NCBI RefSeq assembly: GCF_008017455.1
Contig: NZ_VRTY01000035.1
Location: 1-55,160, forward strand
Length of the DNA: 55,160 nucleotides
Direction of reading: 5' to 3'
Origin: Pontibacter qinzhouensis
GTDB lineage: Bacteria; Bacteroidota; Bacteroidia; Cytophagales; Hymenobacteraceae
This document shows, piece by piece, positions 9,482 through 17,848 of this stretch. Positions within the stretch are counted from its first letter, which is position 1. The number at the start of each line of letters is the position of its first letter. The position numbers and the translations under genes were made by a program. The notes beneath the pieces were generated by a model that did not search any database, was not told where the DNA came from, and saw only the letters and a program-made list of their open reading frames with translations.

Positions 9482-9856
9482 TTATACCCGGGTCGGGTCT
9501 CCCTCCTGGTCGTTGGCAGAAGCCTCTCCCTCAAAGGGCTGATCAGAATTTCTGATGCCATTCACGCTGTCGTCCATGGCTGTGTCGCTACCTTCAAACT
9601 CAAAGCCTGGTCCCTGCGCATACGACTCCTTGCTCTTTGGATCGTTAGCGCCATAGCCTGTGGCCTCGTTACCCCCGATGTGCATGTTTTCCAGTTTGTC
9701 TTTCTGATCGTCACGCTCCAGGTCACCACCTCTTCCTACATTTCGCTTAGCCGACGGATCGGGTTCGTTGCCGATGGTTACCCGTTTGTTAAAATCATCG
9801 TGCACGTTTTTAGGTTTATCCGGGGTGCTTTTTTTATCTTCATCTCTTATGGCCAT
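9482..9856 (-). CDS. Small acidic, probably disordered hypothetical protein
   Basis: A 124-residue protein almost without hydrophobic stretches, rich in Asp, Glu, Gly, Asn, Lys and Pro, starting MAIRDEDKKSTPDKP. No signal peptide, no cysteine and no recognisable domain are visible. The middle holds Gly/Asn-rich parts (NVGRGGDLERDD, HIGGNEATGYGAND). Such composition is typical of disordered, stress- or desiccation-associated proteins, but that role is a guess. The frame is supported by its ATG, its length and the convergent terminator just after the stop. I give no function. Confidence 0.65.
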   Translation of the reverse strand: MAIRDEDKKSTPDKPKNVHDDFNKRVTIGNEPDPSAKRNVGRGGDLERDDQKDKLENMHIGGNEATGYGANDPKSKESYAQGPGFEFEGSDTAMDDSVNGIRNSDQPFEGEASANDQEGDPTRV

Positions 9857-10000
9857 AATTCATTTTCTTTTGGTACGTTTACTGTATACGCTCCTGCCCG
9901 TTTCATGTTCCTGTTCAAAGTATGGCACAATACCTTAGCCGCCTCGTTGCGAAGCTATAGGTAAGCGGCCAGATTGTAGGAACTCTTCAGAAGTATCTGC

Positions 10001-10008
10001 TATATTTG
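10001..10008 (+). promoter_or_regulatory. Candidate -7 box (TATATTTG)
   Basis: TATATTTG matches TAnnTTTG and lies 61 bases before the ATG at 10070. No good -33 element lies at the standard spacing. Confidence 0.35.
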
Positions 10009-10069
10009 CCTGCAGTTGGCACCTCTTTTCTATTTATTCTGTTACTGCTTCATATCAACATGTTTTATT

Positions 10070-10300
10070 ATGAATTTTGCTAAAATATACGATCCGCGGG
10101 AAATGAATTCCTACCAATTTGTGGCTGCCACGGGCCTGATCATGACGATTGTGGCACATATTATTCTGGTGGTAATAAATAAAAGAGTGGAGAGTTTCGG
10201 GTATCTGTATATTTGCTGGGTCGTATTTTTCAGCGCTGGCACGTTTGCAAATTTTAAAAGCAAACCCGGTGATCATGGTCACCACCATCACCACCACTAA
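10070..10300 (+). CDS. Small two-helix membrane protein with a natural C-terminal His6 tail
   Basis: The ATG at 10070 gives a 76-residue protein; a longer frame back to 10016 would need a TTG start. Two membrane helices are visible (VAATGLIMTIVAHIILVVI and YLYICWVVFFSAGTFANF), joined by a short loop with NKRVES. The C terminus reads KSKPGDHGHHHHHH, six consecutive histidines plus one more just before them. A histidine-rich tail may bind Ni, Zn or Cu, but no metal gene is adjacent. I do not recognise the family. The repeat copy C follows 63 bases after the stop. Confidence 0.7.
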   Translation: MNFAKIYDPREMNSYQFVAATGLIMTIVAHIILVVINKRVESFGYLYICWVVFFSAGTFANFKSKPGDHGHHHHHH

Positions 10301-10363
10301 GCCAGTCAGCTTCCTCAACGGACGCTTGAACAGCGTAGCATTTTAGGATATATAAAAGGTTAT

Positions 10364-10420
10364 ACCCTTGGATCTAAAACGGCAAATAAGCTTCTGGAGG
10401 CTATTTTCATTTAAATAATT
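10364..10420 (+). repeat. 57-bp intergenic repeat, copy C (complete)
   Basis: ACCCTTG start, 20 variable bases, CTTCTGGAGGCT core, ATTTTCATTTA and AATAATT end. It lies downstream of the His-tail membrane protein on the same strand, with no hairpin terminator between them. Confidence 0.85.
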
Positions 10421-10639
10421 CGTTTCCCAGGTCCAATATTTTTCAGTGCCGATAACATCATGGCGTCACCTGAAATTACTTCATTATCTGTTAAGTTTTG
10501 CTACTCTTTTTGCCTCTGCTTTACACCTAGCTGCATCTAATTTTGGGGAGCAGCTTAATCAGGAATTAGAAGTACTTCTTTCGCCTTAAACCCTCTCTTG
10601 GTACTCCATAAAAAATAAATTAAATATTTTTAAAATATT

Positions 10640-10667
10640 GAAACCGCCGCAACCTTAGGCCCGTATA
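10640..10667 (+). promoter_or_regulatory. Candidate ECF-sigma-type promoter
   Basis: GAAACC at 10640-10645 and CGTATA at 10662-10667 are separated by 16 bases, which fits the general ECF pattern of an AAC-containing -35 and a CGT-containing -10. An overlapping AACCTT at 10651-10656 could be an alternative -35. No open reading frame follows before the strong terminator at 10694-10733. Confidence 0.35.
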
Positions 10668-10671
10668 CATA

Positions 10672-10733
10672 CTCGGCTAAAAGTTGAAAATTTGGAGGAG
10701 TTTCCCTTGAAAAAGGAAGCTCCTCCTTTTTTT
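10672..10733 (+). ncRNA. Candidate small RNA of about 60 nt ending at an orphan terminator
   Basis: If the promoter-like pair at 10640-10667 is used, transcription would start near 10674 and end at the terminator hairpin at 10694-10726 plus its T run, giving a transcript of about 60 nt with no coding frame. The terminator is far (almost 400 bases) from the preceding gene and more than 200 bases before the next. Alternatives are an attenuator for the LuxR-type gene or a very long 3' end of the gene at 10070. Confidence 0.3.
10694..10733 (+). terminator. Strong orphan Rho-independent terminator
   Basis: GGAGGAG and CTCCTCC form the base of the stem, continued by TTTCC with GGAAG, around a 9-base loop, followed by seven T. 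It is not directly behind any protein gene. Confidence 0.85.
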
Positions 10734-10955
10734 ATGCCCACTATGCTACTGCTTTATTCTTTATGGAGCAATTAGACCTCCTGAAGCTCCATTTTTGCTC
10801 CCGTTTAAATACCTGAAAGCCAGTAAACTTAGAAAAAACTTACTATTTCTTTCCAAATACCTAAATATAGGTATTGTTTATCAATAATTTAAATCAGATA
10901 TTTACAAAATAATATCTGAATGATTATATAAAATAACCTACTCACGGATTTTTCT

Positions 10956-11171
10956 ATGCAAAAATTAAATGTGACTTTAAGTAAACGTGAACAAGAGATT
11001 CTGGGCCTGATAGCCAAAGGGTATAGTAGCAGAATGATGAGTGAAGAGCTACAGATTACAGAACTCACTGTTCAGACACACCGCCGCAACATGCTCCGGA
11101 AAATGAAGATGAATAATTCTATGGAGCTGGTTAGCTGGGCTTACCGGGTTGGGGTGCTGGCTTCTAAATAA
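10956..11171 (+). CDS. Solo LuxR-type helix-turn-helix protein
   Basis: A 71-residue protein that is almost only a GerE/LuxR DNA-binding domain: LSKREQEILGLIAKGYSS, then the recognition helix region ITELTVQTHRRNMLRKMKM, and a final AYRVGVL typical of the family C terminus. There is no receiver, PAS or ligand-binding domain, so activity must be set by its amount or by a partner. The orphan terminator and possible small RNA lie about 220 bases upstream. The next gene (GAF protein) starts 199 bases downstream, on the same strand. Target genes are unknown. Confidence 0.82.
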   Translation: MQKLNVTLSKREQEILGLIAKGYSSRMMSEELQITELTVQTHRRNMLRKMKMNNSMELVSWAYRVGVLASK

Positions 11172-11370
11172 CTAAAATCTGGTGCACATAGTACCACCCG
11201 TACCTGCTATACTTTTTAAATACTTCACTAAAGATCAGGCTTGTTCTAAGATTCAGGCACAAAAATCACACTATCGCTTTCCTTTTGCTTTAGCACCCGG
11301 TGTATAGGCTACTTTCTTTTGGCTTTGCTATACTAGTTGTGCCACTTTTTAATCTTAAAAAGAAATCCTG

Positions 11371-12141
11371 ATGACCAAGCTGCCGCCTCCTATGTGCACA
11401 TCTTTAGTAACAACAGAAAGTTATGAAGAGCTGAGGCTCCAGGCGCTTCATCAGTACGACATACTATACACTGCCGCCGAAGAGGAATTCAACATTCTGG
11501 TAGCGCTCGCCTCCACCATCTGCGAAACACCGATTGCGCTCATTAGCCTTGTTACCTCCGATAAGCAATGGTTCAAGGCCGGCATCGGTATAGATGTGAA
11601 GGAAACGCCGCTATCGGTTTCCTTTTGCCAGTATGCCGTTGCACTAGATGATATATTGGAAGTATGTGATACCACATCCGATATCAGGTTTTTTCAAAAC
11701 CCGTATGTAACCGGAGATCCGAAGATAAGGTTTTATGCCGGTGCTCCACTGGTAAACAAAGATGGCTATAAGTTAGGCACCTTATGCGTTATTGATGTGC
11801 AACCACGTGAGCTGACAGAGAAGCAACGTTTTGCTCTTGCCACCTTATCGGAGCAGGTAGTGGCCCACCTGGAACTGCGGCTAAAAGACCAACAGCTAGG
11901 AAAAGAGAAATTACTCCTGGAGCAAGCCTACAAACAGCTAAGCGAGATTAGCAACAGCCCTGATCTTATGATTAAGCTAACTCAGCTCAAGACATTAACC
12001 GAGAAAATGGAATTTGCTTTGGTTGAGAAAGATATGGCTACCACCACCAGTTATCTTACACTTCTGAAAAAGCAGATCGTAACCTTGCAGGCCACCTTAG
12101 AGCAGCAACTGCTAAACCGGTCTATTTCGTCGATAATCTAA
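11371..12141 (+). CDS. GAF-domain signalling protein
   Basis: A 256-residue cytoplasmic protein with a GAF domain at about residues 20-170: the start EEEFNILVALASTICETPIA, the ISLVTSDKQWFKAGIG strand pair and the FYAGAPLVNKDGYKLGTLCV core are typical of Bacteroidota GAF sensors. The remaining 85 residues form coiled-coil-like helices (about 175-250) with no kinase, cyclase or HTH domain. It could be a ligand- or light-responsive partner of a kinase encoded elsewhere. A conserved Cys in the core (TLCVID) is present, but no chromophore role can be claimed. It stands alone; the opposing repeat copy D begins 16 bases after its stop. Confidence 0.8.
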   Translation: MTKLPPPMCTSLVTTESYEELRLQALHQYDILYTAAEEEFNILVALASTICETPIALISLVTSDKQWFKAGIGIDVKETPLSVSFCQYAVALDDILEVCDTTSDIRFFQNPYVTGDPKIRFYAGAPLVNKDGYKLGTLCVIDVQPRELTEKQRFALATLSEQVVAHLELRLKDQQLGKEKLLLEQAYKQLSEISNSPDLMIKLTQLKTLTEKMEFALVEKDMATTTSYLTLLKKQIVTLQATLEQQLLNRSISSII

Positions 12142-12157
12142 CGTAGCGTATAACCCT

Positions 12158-12214
12158 AATTATTCAAATCAAATTGGCTTTCAAAAGGTTTTTGAACAAA
12201 AATTCGTCTAGGGT
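12158..12214 (-). repeat. 57-bp intergenic repeat, copy D (complete, slightly diverged)
   Basis: On the minus strand: ACCCTAG (one change), 20 variable bases, CTTTTGAAAGCC, AATTTGATTTG, AATAATT. It lies downstream of rplT in the same orientation, after rplT's hairpin terminator. Confidence 0.75.
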
Positions 12215-12423
12215 ATATTTTGCTCCTCACTCATAAAATTCATCTCCTGGTATTACATTCCAAACCTCCAGACATGGCTGCTGATTTTTAGGGAAAGTGT
12301 CGTTTCCAATGTTCCCAAGCTATTTATGGCGAGGAAGAACATATAATCCTGAGCAATATTTAAATCTTTGCTTTGCACGAGCAAGAGATCTGCCAATGTT
12401 CCTTCACCATTATAAACAACAAA

Positions 12424-12449
12424 AAAGGCCCGGCAGAAGCCAGGCCTTT
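12424..12449 (-). terminator. Terminator of the thrS-infC-rpmI-rplT operon
   Basis: AAAGGCC plus GGC pairs with GCC plus GGCCTTT around an AGAA loop; on the minus strand a T run follows. It ends 24 bases beyond the rplT stop. Confidence 0.8.
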
Positions 12450-12473
12450 AGGTATATGGGTATGGTCAGTAAA

Positions 12474-12818
12474 TTACTTTACTTTCTCAACGATGCTCTT
12501 GAAAGCCTCTGGGTGGTTCATCGCCAGGTCAGCAAGTACTTTGCGGTTCAGGTCGATGTTAGCCTTTTTCAGGCCACCCATCAGGGCTGAGTAAGATAAA
12601 CCATGCTCACGTGCACCAGCGTTAATACGTTGTATCCACAGGGCTCTGAAGTCTCTCTTCTTAGCTTTTCTATCGCGGTAAGCGTAAACTAAACCTTTTT
12701 CGATTGCGTTTTTCGCAACTGTCCAAACGTTTTTACGACGGCCAAAGTAACCTTTGGCCATTTTCATCATTTTTTTTCTTCTGTGTCGTGCTGCTACGAC
12801 ATTGACCGATCTTGGCAT
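12474..12818 (-). CDS. rplT: 50S ribosomal protein L20
   Basis: A 114-residue protein starting [16 protein letters not shown], with the basic N-terminal extension that binds 23S rRNA ([12 protein letters not shown]) and the globular C-terminal half ([20 protein letters not shown]). Length and sequence are fully typical of bL20, an early 50S assembly protein. It is the last gene of the operon thrS-infC-rpmI-rplT, 94 bases after rpmI. In several bacteria L20 represses its own operon by binding a leader between infC and rpmI; I saw no clear pseudoknot here, so this is only a possibility. Confidence 0.98.
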   Translation of the reverse strand: MPRSVNVVAARHRRKKMMKMAKGYFGRRKNVWTVAKNAIEKGLVYAYRDRKAKKRDFRALWIQRINAGAREHGLSYSALMGGLKKANIDLNRKVLADLAMNHPEAFKSIVEKVK

Positions 12819-12912
12819 TTCTTTAAAGTTTTAGCGACTGGTGATTATAGTGTAATCTTAAAAAACCAGGCACCGGGTTCGTACTGTTTAATTAACCTTC
12901 TAATTTTACTGA

Positions 12913-13107
12913 TTAGATCTGAAGCATCAGTTTCACTCTGTCCATATCAGCGCTGCTAACAAGGCCAGTGTGAGTTAAATTACGCTTCTGCTTTGTCGTC
13001 TTCTTGGTCAGGATGTGGCTTTTGTAAGCGTGCTTGCGCTTAATTTTGCCAGTACCTGTCAAAGAGAAACGCTTCTTTGCACCAGATTTTGTTTTAACTT
13101 TTGGCAT
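12913..13107 (-). CDS. rpmI: 50S ribosomal protein L35
   Basis: A 64-residue very basic protein, starting [20 protein letters not shown] and containing [14 protein letters not shown], the standard bL35 pattern. It sits 24 bases after infC and 94 before rplT, the conserved order across bacteria. It is part of the large ribosomal subunit. Confidence 0.97.
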   Translation of the reverse strand: MPKVKTKSGAKKRFSLTGTGKIKRKHAYKSHILTKKTTKQKRNLTHTGLVSSADMDRVKLMLQI

Positions 13108-13131
13108 GGGTATATAATTAATTTAATTGAA

Positions 13132-13698
13132 TTACTTTTTAGGAGCAGCTACTTTCGGAGCCAGAATCAGGAACATCCGTTTACCTTCCAGCTTCGGCAA
13201 TTGCTCCACCTTAGCTAAATCTTCGAGGGCCTGTGCAAATTTTAGCAGGAGAATCTCTCCTCTTTCTTTGAACACAATCGTTCTACCCACAAAGTGGACA
13301 TACGACTTTATTTTAAAACCGCTCTCGAGAAAGGCTTTGGCATGCTTCAGCTTAAACTCAAAGTCGTGGTCGTCGGTATTCGGACCAAACCGAATCTCCT
13401 TGATCACTACTTTTTGCGCCTTAGCTTTCATCTCGCGTGTTTTCTTCTTCTGCTCGTACTTAAATTTCGAGTAGTCGATAACACGGCACACCGGCGGGTT
13501 AGCCGTTGGCGAGATTTCAACCAAATCCAGATTCTGCTCGTTGGCCATTTGCTGAGCCACGCGCAGAGGGTAAACGCCCTGTTCTACATTGTCTCCAACA
13601 AGCCTTACCTCTCTGGCAGTAATTTTATCATTGACTTTGTACGGCTCTTCTACCTTTCCTCGTGGGATGTAGCGCCTATTGTTGCTAGTAGTAGCTAT
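13132..13698 (-). CDS. infC: Translation initiation factor IF-3, predicted AUA start
   Basis: The frame encodes the N-terminal domain ([19 protein letters not shown]), linker and C-terminal domain ([18 protein letters not shown]) of IF-3. An internal GTG at 13560 would cut off half of the N-terminal domain, and upstream of it the frame has no ATG, GTG or TTG before the stop at 13720-13722. A perfect Shine-Dalgarno AAGGAGGT at 13705-13712 stands 6 bases before an ATA at 13696-13698, giving a 188-residue protein beginning (M)[15 protein letters not shown]-3 rejects non-AUG starts, and infC of many bacteria uses AUU so that IF-3 controls its own synthesis; AUA here would do the same. The gene lies 82 bases after thrS and 24 before rpmI. 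Confidence 0.93.
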   Translation of the reverse strand: MATTSNNRRYIPRGKVEEPYKVNDKITAREVRLVGDNVEQGVYPLRVAQQMANEQNLDLVEISPTANPPVCRVIDYSKFKYEQKKKTREMKAKAQKVVIKEIRFGPNTDDHDFEFKLKHAKAFLESGFKIKSYVHFVGRTIVFKERGEILLLKFAQALEDLAKVEQLPKLEGKRMFLILAPKVAAPKK

Positions 13699-13704
13699 AG
13701 TATT

Positions 13705-13712
13705 ACCTCCTT
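13705..13712 (-). promoter_or_regulatory. Strong Shine-Dalgarno that fixes the infC start
   Basis: AAGGAGGT on the minus strand, perfectly complementary to the 16S rRNA 3' end, 6 bases before the predicted AUA start at 13698. Such a sequence is exceptional here, since the other genes of this window lack one. Confidence 0.85.
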
Positions 13713-13780
13713 TAATGATTTAGTTTTCTCAATCAGGCTGCAAATATCGTAAATATTATATCAAGAAAAAAATATTTACT

Positions 13781-15718
13781 CTATTTGTTCAGAGCCTCAG
13801 CTATTTTAGCTTTAAACATTCCTGTAAATTCGCCCACTGTCATGCTACCCAGGTCGCCTTCGCCATGCTTACGAACCGAAACAGCGTTATTCTCCTGTTC
13901 CTTTTCCCCAACAATGAGCATAAACGGCACTTTTCGAACTTCTGCATCACGAATTTTACGGCCAATTTTTTCGTCGCGGTTATCTACATAACCTCTAATA
14001 TCTTCCTGCTCCAGCAGTTCTTTTACCTGCTGTGCAAAATCGTGGAACTTCTCTGAAATGGGCAGAATAGCGTACTGCTCAGGGCTTAACCACAACGGGA
14101 AGTTACCTCCACAGTGCTCAATTACCAAAGCAACAAAACGCTCCAGCGAGCCAAAAGGTGCCCGGTGCAACATTACCGGTCTGTGTTTCTGGTTATCTGC
14201 ACCAATATATTCCAGCTGGAACCTTTCTGGTAAGTTATAATCCACTTGAATAGTTCCCAGCTGCCATTTACGACCCAAGGCATCTTTTACCATAAAGTCT
14301 AGCTTAGGTCCGTAGAACGCAGCCTCGCCTAATTCGGTTACAGTGCTAAGGCCTTTCTCTGCAGCAGCCTCAATAATTGCGGTTTCAGCTTTCTCCCAGG
14401 CTTCGTCGGTCCCGATATACTTCTGCTTGTTTTCCGGGTCACGCAGTGAGATCTGAGCTGTATAGTCTTCGAACCCAAGCGAATGAAATACATACAGTAC
14501 CAGGTCGATTACCTTCAGGAACTCGTCTTTCACCTGATCGGGTCTACAGAAAATATGAGCATCGTCCTGAGTAAACCCTCTCACCCTGGTCAGGCCGTGT
14601 AGCTCACCGCTTTGCTCGTATCGGTAAACAGTACCAAATTCTGCCAGGCGCACCGGCAGTTCTTTATAAGACCGTGGCCGCGTTTTATAGATCTCGCAGT
14701 GGTGCGGGCAGTTCATGGGCTTCAGGAAGAACTCCTCCCCTTCATTTGGCGTCCTGATAGGCTGGAAAGAATCTGCTCCGTATTTCTCGTAGTGACCTGA
14801 TGTAATATAAAGCTCTTTGCTGCCAATATGCGGCGTAACCACCGGTTGATAGCCGGCGCGCTGCTGGGCCTTGCGCAGAAACTGCTCCAGGCGCTCACGC
14901 AAAAGCGTACCTTTCGGCAACCAGAGCGGAAGCCCCATGCCTACTTTTTCGGAGAAGGTGAATAGCTCCAGCTCTTTCCCGAGTTTACGATGATCACGTT
15001 TCTTGGCTTCTTCCAGGCGCTCCAGGTACTCTGTCAGTTCCTTTTGCTTCGGGAAGGTAACACCATAAATACGGGTCAGTTGTTTTCCTTTTTCGTCGCC
15101 ACGCCAGTAAGCACCAGCCACGTTCATGAGTTTAACAGCCTTTACAAAGCCTGTATTCGGCAGATGCGGACCACGGCACAGGTCCACGAAGTTACCCTGG
15201 GTGTAGAACGTGATGGTTCCATCCTCCAGGTCTTTAATCAGGTCCAGCTTGTATTGGTCGCCTTTTTCTTCAAAATAGGCTACTGCCTCCGCTTTAGAAA
15301 CTTCTCTGCGCTCAAACTCACTTTTGCTGCGGGCAAGCTCCAGCATCTTCTGTTCTACCTTCGCAAAGTCGTCTTGTGAGAAATGCTGCTCGCCCAGGTC
15401 CACGTCGTAGTAAAATCCGTTTTCAACAGGCGGACCTATTCCGAATTTTATTCCCGGATAAAGTGCCTCCAAGGCTTCGGCCAGTATGTGGGCAGAAGAG
15501 TGCCAGAATGTATTTTTGCCAAGGTCGTCGTTCCATGTAAGCAACTGAACTCTGGCATCTTCGGTTATAGGGCGACTAAGGTCCCAAACGGAGTCGTTCA
15601 CTTTAGCGGCCAGCACATTGCGGGCTAAACCTTCACTTATACTTTGTGCTACCTCCAGGCTGGTTACGCCTTGCTCAAACTGGCGCACGGAACCATCTGG
15701 CAGTGTGATGTTGATCAT
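13781..15718 (-). CDS. thrS: Threonine--tRNA ligase
   Basis: A 645-residue class II synthetase that charges tRNA-Thr. Order of domains: TGS (residues 1-60, [20 protein letters not shown]), the editing domain with [12 protein letters not shown] near 75 and the [11 protein letters not shown]ys/His site near 182, the catalytic core with zinc ligands in [10 protein letters not shown], motif 2 in [20 protein letters not shown] and motif 3 in [11 protein letters not shown], then the anticodon-binding domain. Length is standard. It begins 5 bases after the TPR lipoprotein stop and precedes infC, so it belongs to one operon of translation genes. No T-box or leader attenuator was seen. Confidence 0.98.
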   Translation of the reverse strand: MINITLPDGSVRQFEQGVTSLEVAQSISEGLARNVLAAKVNDSVWDLSRPITEDARVQLLTWNDDLGKNTFWHSSAHILAEALEALYPGIKFGIGPPVENGFYYDVDLGEQHFSQDDFAKVEQKMLELARSKSEFERREVSKAEAVAYFEEKGDQYKLDLIKDLEDGTITFYTQGNFVDLCRGPHLPNTGFVKAVKLMNVAGAYWRGDEKGKQLTRIYGVTFPKQKELTEYLERLEEAKKRDHRKLGKELELFTFSEKVGMGLPLWLPKGTLLRERLEQFLRKAQQRAGYQPVVTPHIGSKELYITSGHYEKYGADSFQPIRTPNEGEEFFLKPMNCPHHCEIYKTRPRSYKELPVRLAEFGTVYRYEQSGELHGLTRVRGFTQDDAHIFCRPDQVKDEFLKVIDLVLYVFHSLGFEDYTAQISLRDPENKQKYIGTDEAWEKAETAIIEAAAEKGLSTVTELGEAAFYGPKLDFMVKDALGRKWQLGTIQVDYNLPERFQLEYIGADNQKHRPVMLHRAPFGSLERFVALVIEHCGGNFPLWLSPEQYAILPISEKFHDFAQQVKELLEQEDIRGYVDNRDEKIGRKIRDAEVRKVPFMLIVGEKEQENNAVSVRKHGEGDLGSMTVGEFTGMFKAKIAEALNK

Positions 15719-15723
15719 GTTTT

Positions 15724-16827
15724 TTAGTTGATATTAAAATCCAATATCTTAAGTTTCTCTACAGTTGCTGTGTCTGTGCTTGTTCTTCGCCCTTCTAATT
15801 TAAATTTCAGACGACTGATGCTCTGGTACGCAAACGAATACCTGGGGTCTAAGGTAACCAGCCGCTGATACTGCTGCAGCGCATTACGGTACAGGCCCAG
15901 GCGCTCATAGGCACCGGCAAGTGTTGTGATGTATGGTGGATGCATCCGGTATTCTTTAGCAGCCTGCTCCAGATGCAGAACAGCTCCTTCGTTATCTCCT
16001 CGCTTGTACAGCCCCAGGCCATACTGAAAATGAGCTACCTGCAGCGAGTCGTTTAATGCCAGTGCCTGCTCAAAAAAGACCATGGCACTATCTTGTTTCT
16101 GGCGCAACTGGTACAACCGCCCCTGGTAAAACCACAGCAGGGCATCGTCAGGAGCAAGTTTTCTGGCAGCCTCCACATAAGGTGTAGCCGATGCGACGTC
16201 GTTTCGCGCCAGGTATAGCCCCGCCAGCTCACGTTGCGGCTCCATAAAATCAGGGGCCTGCTCCAGAGCTGCTTTATAGCTCCCGATGGCGCGTGACGTA
16301 TCAGAGGTTTCAGCCTGTATGCGGCCCCGGTAGTAAAAAGCATACTCATCGGCTGGCGATATCTCCAGTGCCCGGTTCACATAAGCTCTGGCCTGCCTGA
16401 AGTCTTTTCGCTGCAGATACAACTCGCTTAGCAACACGTAAAGCGATGCACTCTGGTAAGAGTTTCGTTCTGCGCGTAAAGCCAGTGGCAAAGCCTCATC
16501 TGGTTGCCCAAGCGCATATAGTACCTGTGCTTTCACAAATAAAGCCGCCGGGTTGTTTTTCGACAGTTTAACAGCGAGGTCAGCATCGGTGAGTGCCTCC
16601 TCCAGTTCCCCTTTCCGTAGCAGAACAATCGCTCTCCTGGCATACAAGCTGCCATCGTGCCTCGATCGTTCAATGGCGGCAGTCAGGTTAGTGAGTTGGG
16701 CCTCCGGATTATCTGTAATAACCTGCAGGTTTACCATCTGCTCCTTTCTGCCTTCTTCTGAGCTACAGGCGGCACTGCTAATGAGTAACAGTAAACTTAC
16801 GATTAAATTAAAGGAGCCTGCCCTCAT
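15724..16827 (-). CDS. TPR-repeat lipoprotein
   Basis: A 367-residue lipoprotein with lipobox SAAC near residue 20, then about eight to nine tetratricopeptide repeats (for example [20 protein letters not shown] and [20 protein letters not shown]). TPRs form a superhelix for protein binding. The stop is 5 bases before the thrS start, so it leads the translation operon, an arrangement whose purpose is unclear. Its partners are unknown; the lipobox puts it at the periplasmic side of the inner or outer membrane. It differs from the next gene upstream, which has its own signal peptide and terminator. Confidence 0.85.
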   Translation of the reverse strand: MRAGSFNLIVSLLLLISSAACSSEEGRKEQMVNLQVITDNPEAQLTNLTAAIERSRHDGSLYARRAIVLLRKGELEEALTDADLAVKLSKNNPAALFVKAQVLYALGQPDEALPLALRAERNSYQSASLYVLLSELYLQRKDFRQARAYVNRALEISPADEYAFYYRGRIQAETSDTSRAIGSYKAALEQAPDFMEPQRELAGLYLARNDVASATPYVEAARKLAPDDALLWFYQGRLYQLRQKQDSAMVFFEQALALNDSLQVAHFQYGLGLYKRGDNEGAVLHLEQAAKEYRMHPPYITTLAGAYERLGLYRNALQQYQRLVTLDPRYSFAYQSISRLKFKLEGRRTSTDTATVEKLKILDFNIN

Positions 16828-16931
16828 CTGCGACTAAAAACTAATGCTGCACCCATATTAATGCTGCTAAATTATAGATATTTTCCTGAATTTACGAAAA
16901 AGTACAGTAGCAAGAGGAGAGATAAAAATAA

Positions 16932-16966
16932 AAGAAGCCTGTTCCTTTTTCAGAAACAGGCTTCTT
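16932..16966 (-). terminator. Rho-independent terminator of the RMDN-like TPR gene
   Basis: AGAAGCCTGTT pairs with AACAGGCTTCT around an 11- to 12-base loop; on the minus strand a T-rich run follows. It lies 20 bases beyond the stop at 16987. Confidence 0.8.
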
Positions 16967-16986
16967 CCGTTCAGGCAGGCAGGCCG

Positions 16987-17775
16987 TTACTGGACTTGTT
17001 CTTCCAGCATTATTTTACACCTTCTGCTCAATTCATACTCTTCTTTGGTCTCCATATTCACCGTTAGCGCCTCCTTCAGCACTGATACGCAAGCTTCTTT
17101 ATCTTTCAGCTCCTGGTAAATGGTGGCAAGGTCATAGTAATACCGAATGTTCTGCGGACTGATAGTAATGGCTTTCTGAATGGAATGTATAGCATCCAGA
17201 TTTGAAGCTCTATTAGAAAAACCTCCGAAAAACATTTTTGCGGCAGCTATCTCAGCAAAGTTTAGATTGGCCATTTTGTACTGCCAGCGCCCCATCAGGT
17301 GCCAGGCACCTGCATGCTCTGCCTGGCTTTCCAACGCGGCATCGAGGTAAGTTTTTACCTGCGTCGTCAGTTCGAGCCTTTGCCTCGGGCCCAGAACAGT
17401 GGCCAGGTTAGTTAAGGAGAGAGCCATTAAGTAATTAGATTCTTCATCGGATGGATGAAGCGCAAGGGCATGGGCAGCCAGTTGCCTGGCCTTACTGAAG
17501 TGTTCCATCTGGCGGGTATCGTTGGTGCTGTACCTGTCGCCTATGCGGTTATGGAGTAAGCTTGCTTTGCAAAGAGCTTCATAGTTGTCAGCCGACATTG
17601 AGAGCACTTCTTCGTAAATGCGCAAAGCCTCTGTCTCCTTATAATTGTTCAGAAGAAACTCTGCACGCTGCATCAGTTGCTCATGGTCGGAACCAGAAAT
17701 AGCGCCTGCCTGAAAGCCAGGCAGCGCTGTTCCTAATATGGTTAAAAGAAATATAAATGTAAGAAATCTTTTCAT
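16987..17775 (-). CDS. Secreted TPR protein resembling RMDN (regulator of microtubule dynamics) proteins
   Basis: A 262-residue protein with a signal peptide (MKRFLTFIFLLTILGTALPG). The rest consists of TPR-like helices; the segment around residues 155-190 (HLMGRWQYKMANLNFAE, then AAAKMFFGG) resembles the conserved core of animal RMDN1-3 (HxLLGRWxYExxxLxWxE, then a short insertion and a new helix pair). Homologues of this kind occur in Bacteroidota. Function is unknown; a periplasmic scaffold is likely. It is monocistronic, with its own terminator, and lies between the TPR lipoprotein operon and parC. Confidence 0.78.
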   Translation of the reverse strand: MKRFLTFIFLLTILGTALPGFQAGAISGSDHEQLMQRAEFLLNNYKETEALRIYEEVLSMSADNYEALCKASLLHNRIGDRYSTNDTRQMEHFSKARQLAAHALALHPSDEESNYLMALSLTNLATVLGPRQRLELTTQVKTYLDAALESQAEHAGAWHLMGRWQYKMANLNFAEIAAAKMFFGGFSNRASNLDAIHSIQKAITISPQNIRYYYDLATIYQELKDKEACVSVLKEALTVNMETKEEYELSRRCKIMLEEQVQ

Positions 17776-17848
17776 GTGTCAATTTCACGCTAATTACCGT
17801 TCGTTAAGATAGACAATCAAAAAGACAAAAACAATAAAAGGATTTTTT

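Noticed and set aside
10450..10545. 26-codon open frame starting MASPEITSLS between copy C and the orphan terminator
   Set aside because: It has no recognisable features, no ribosome-binding or promoter signal, and such short frames arise by chance.
13132..13560. infC as a 142-residue gene starting at the internal GTG
   Set aside because: This start removes most of the IF-3 N-terminal domain, which is clearly encoded upstream in the same frame, and there is no ribosome-binding site there.
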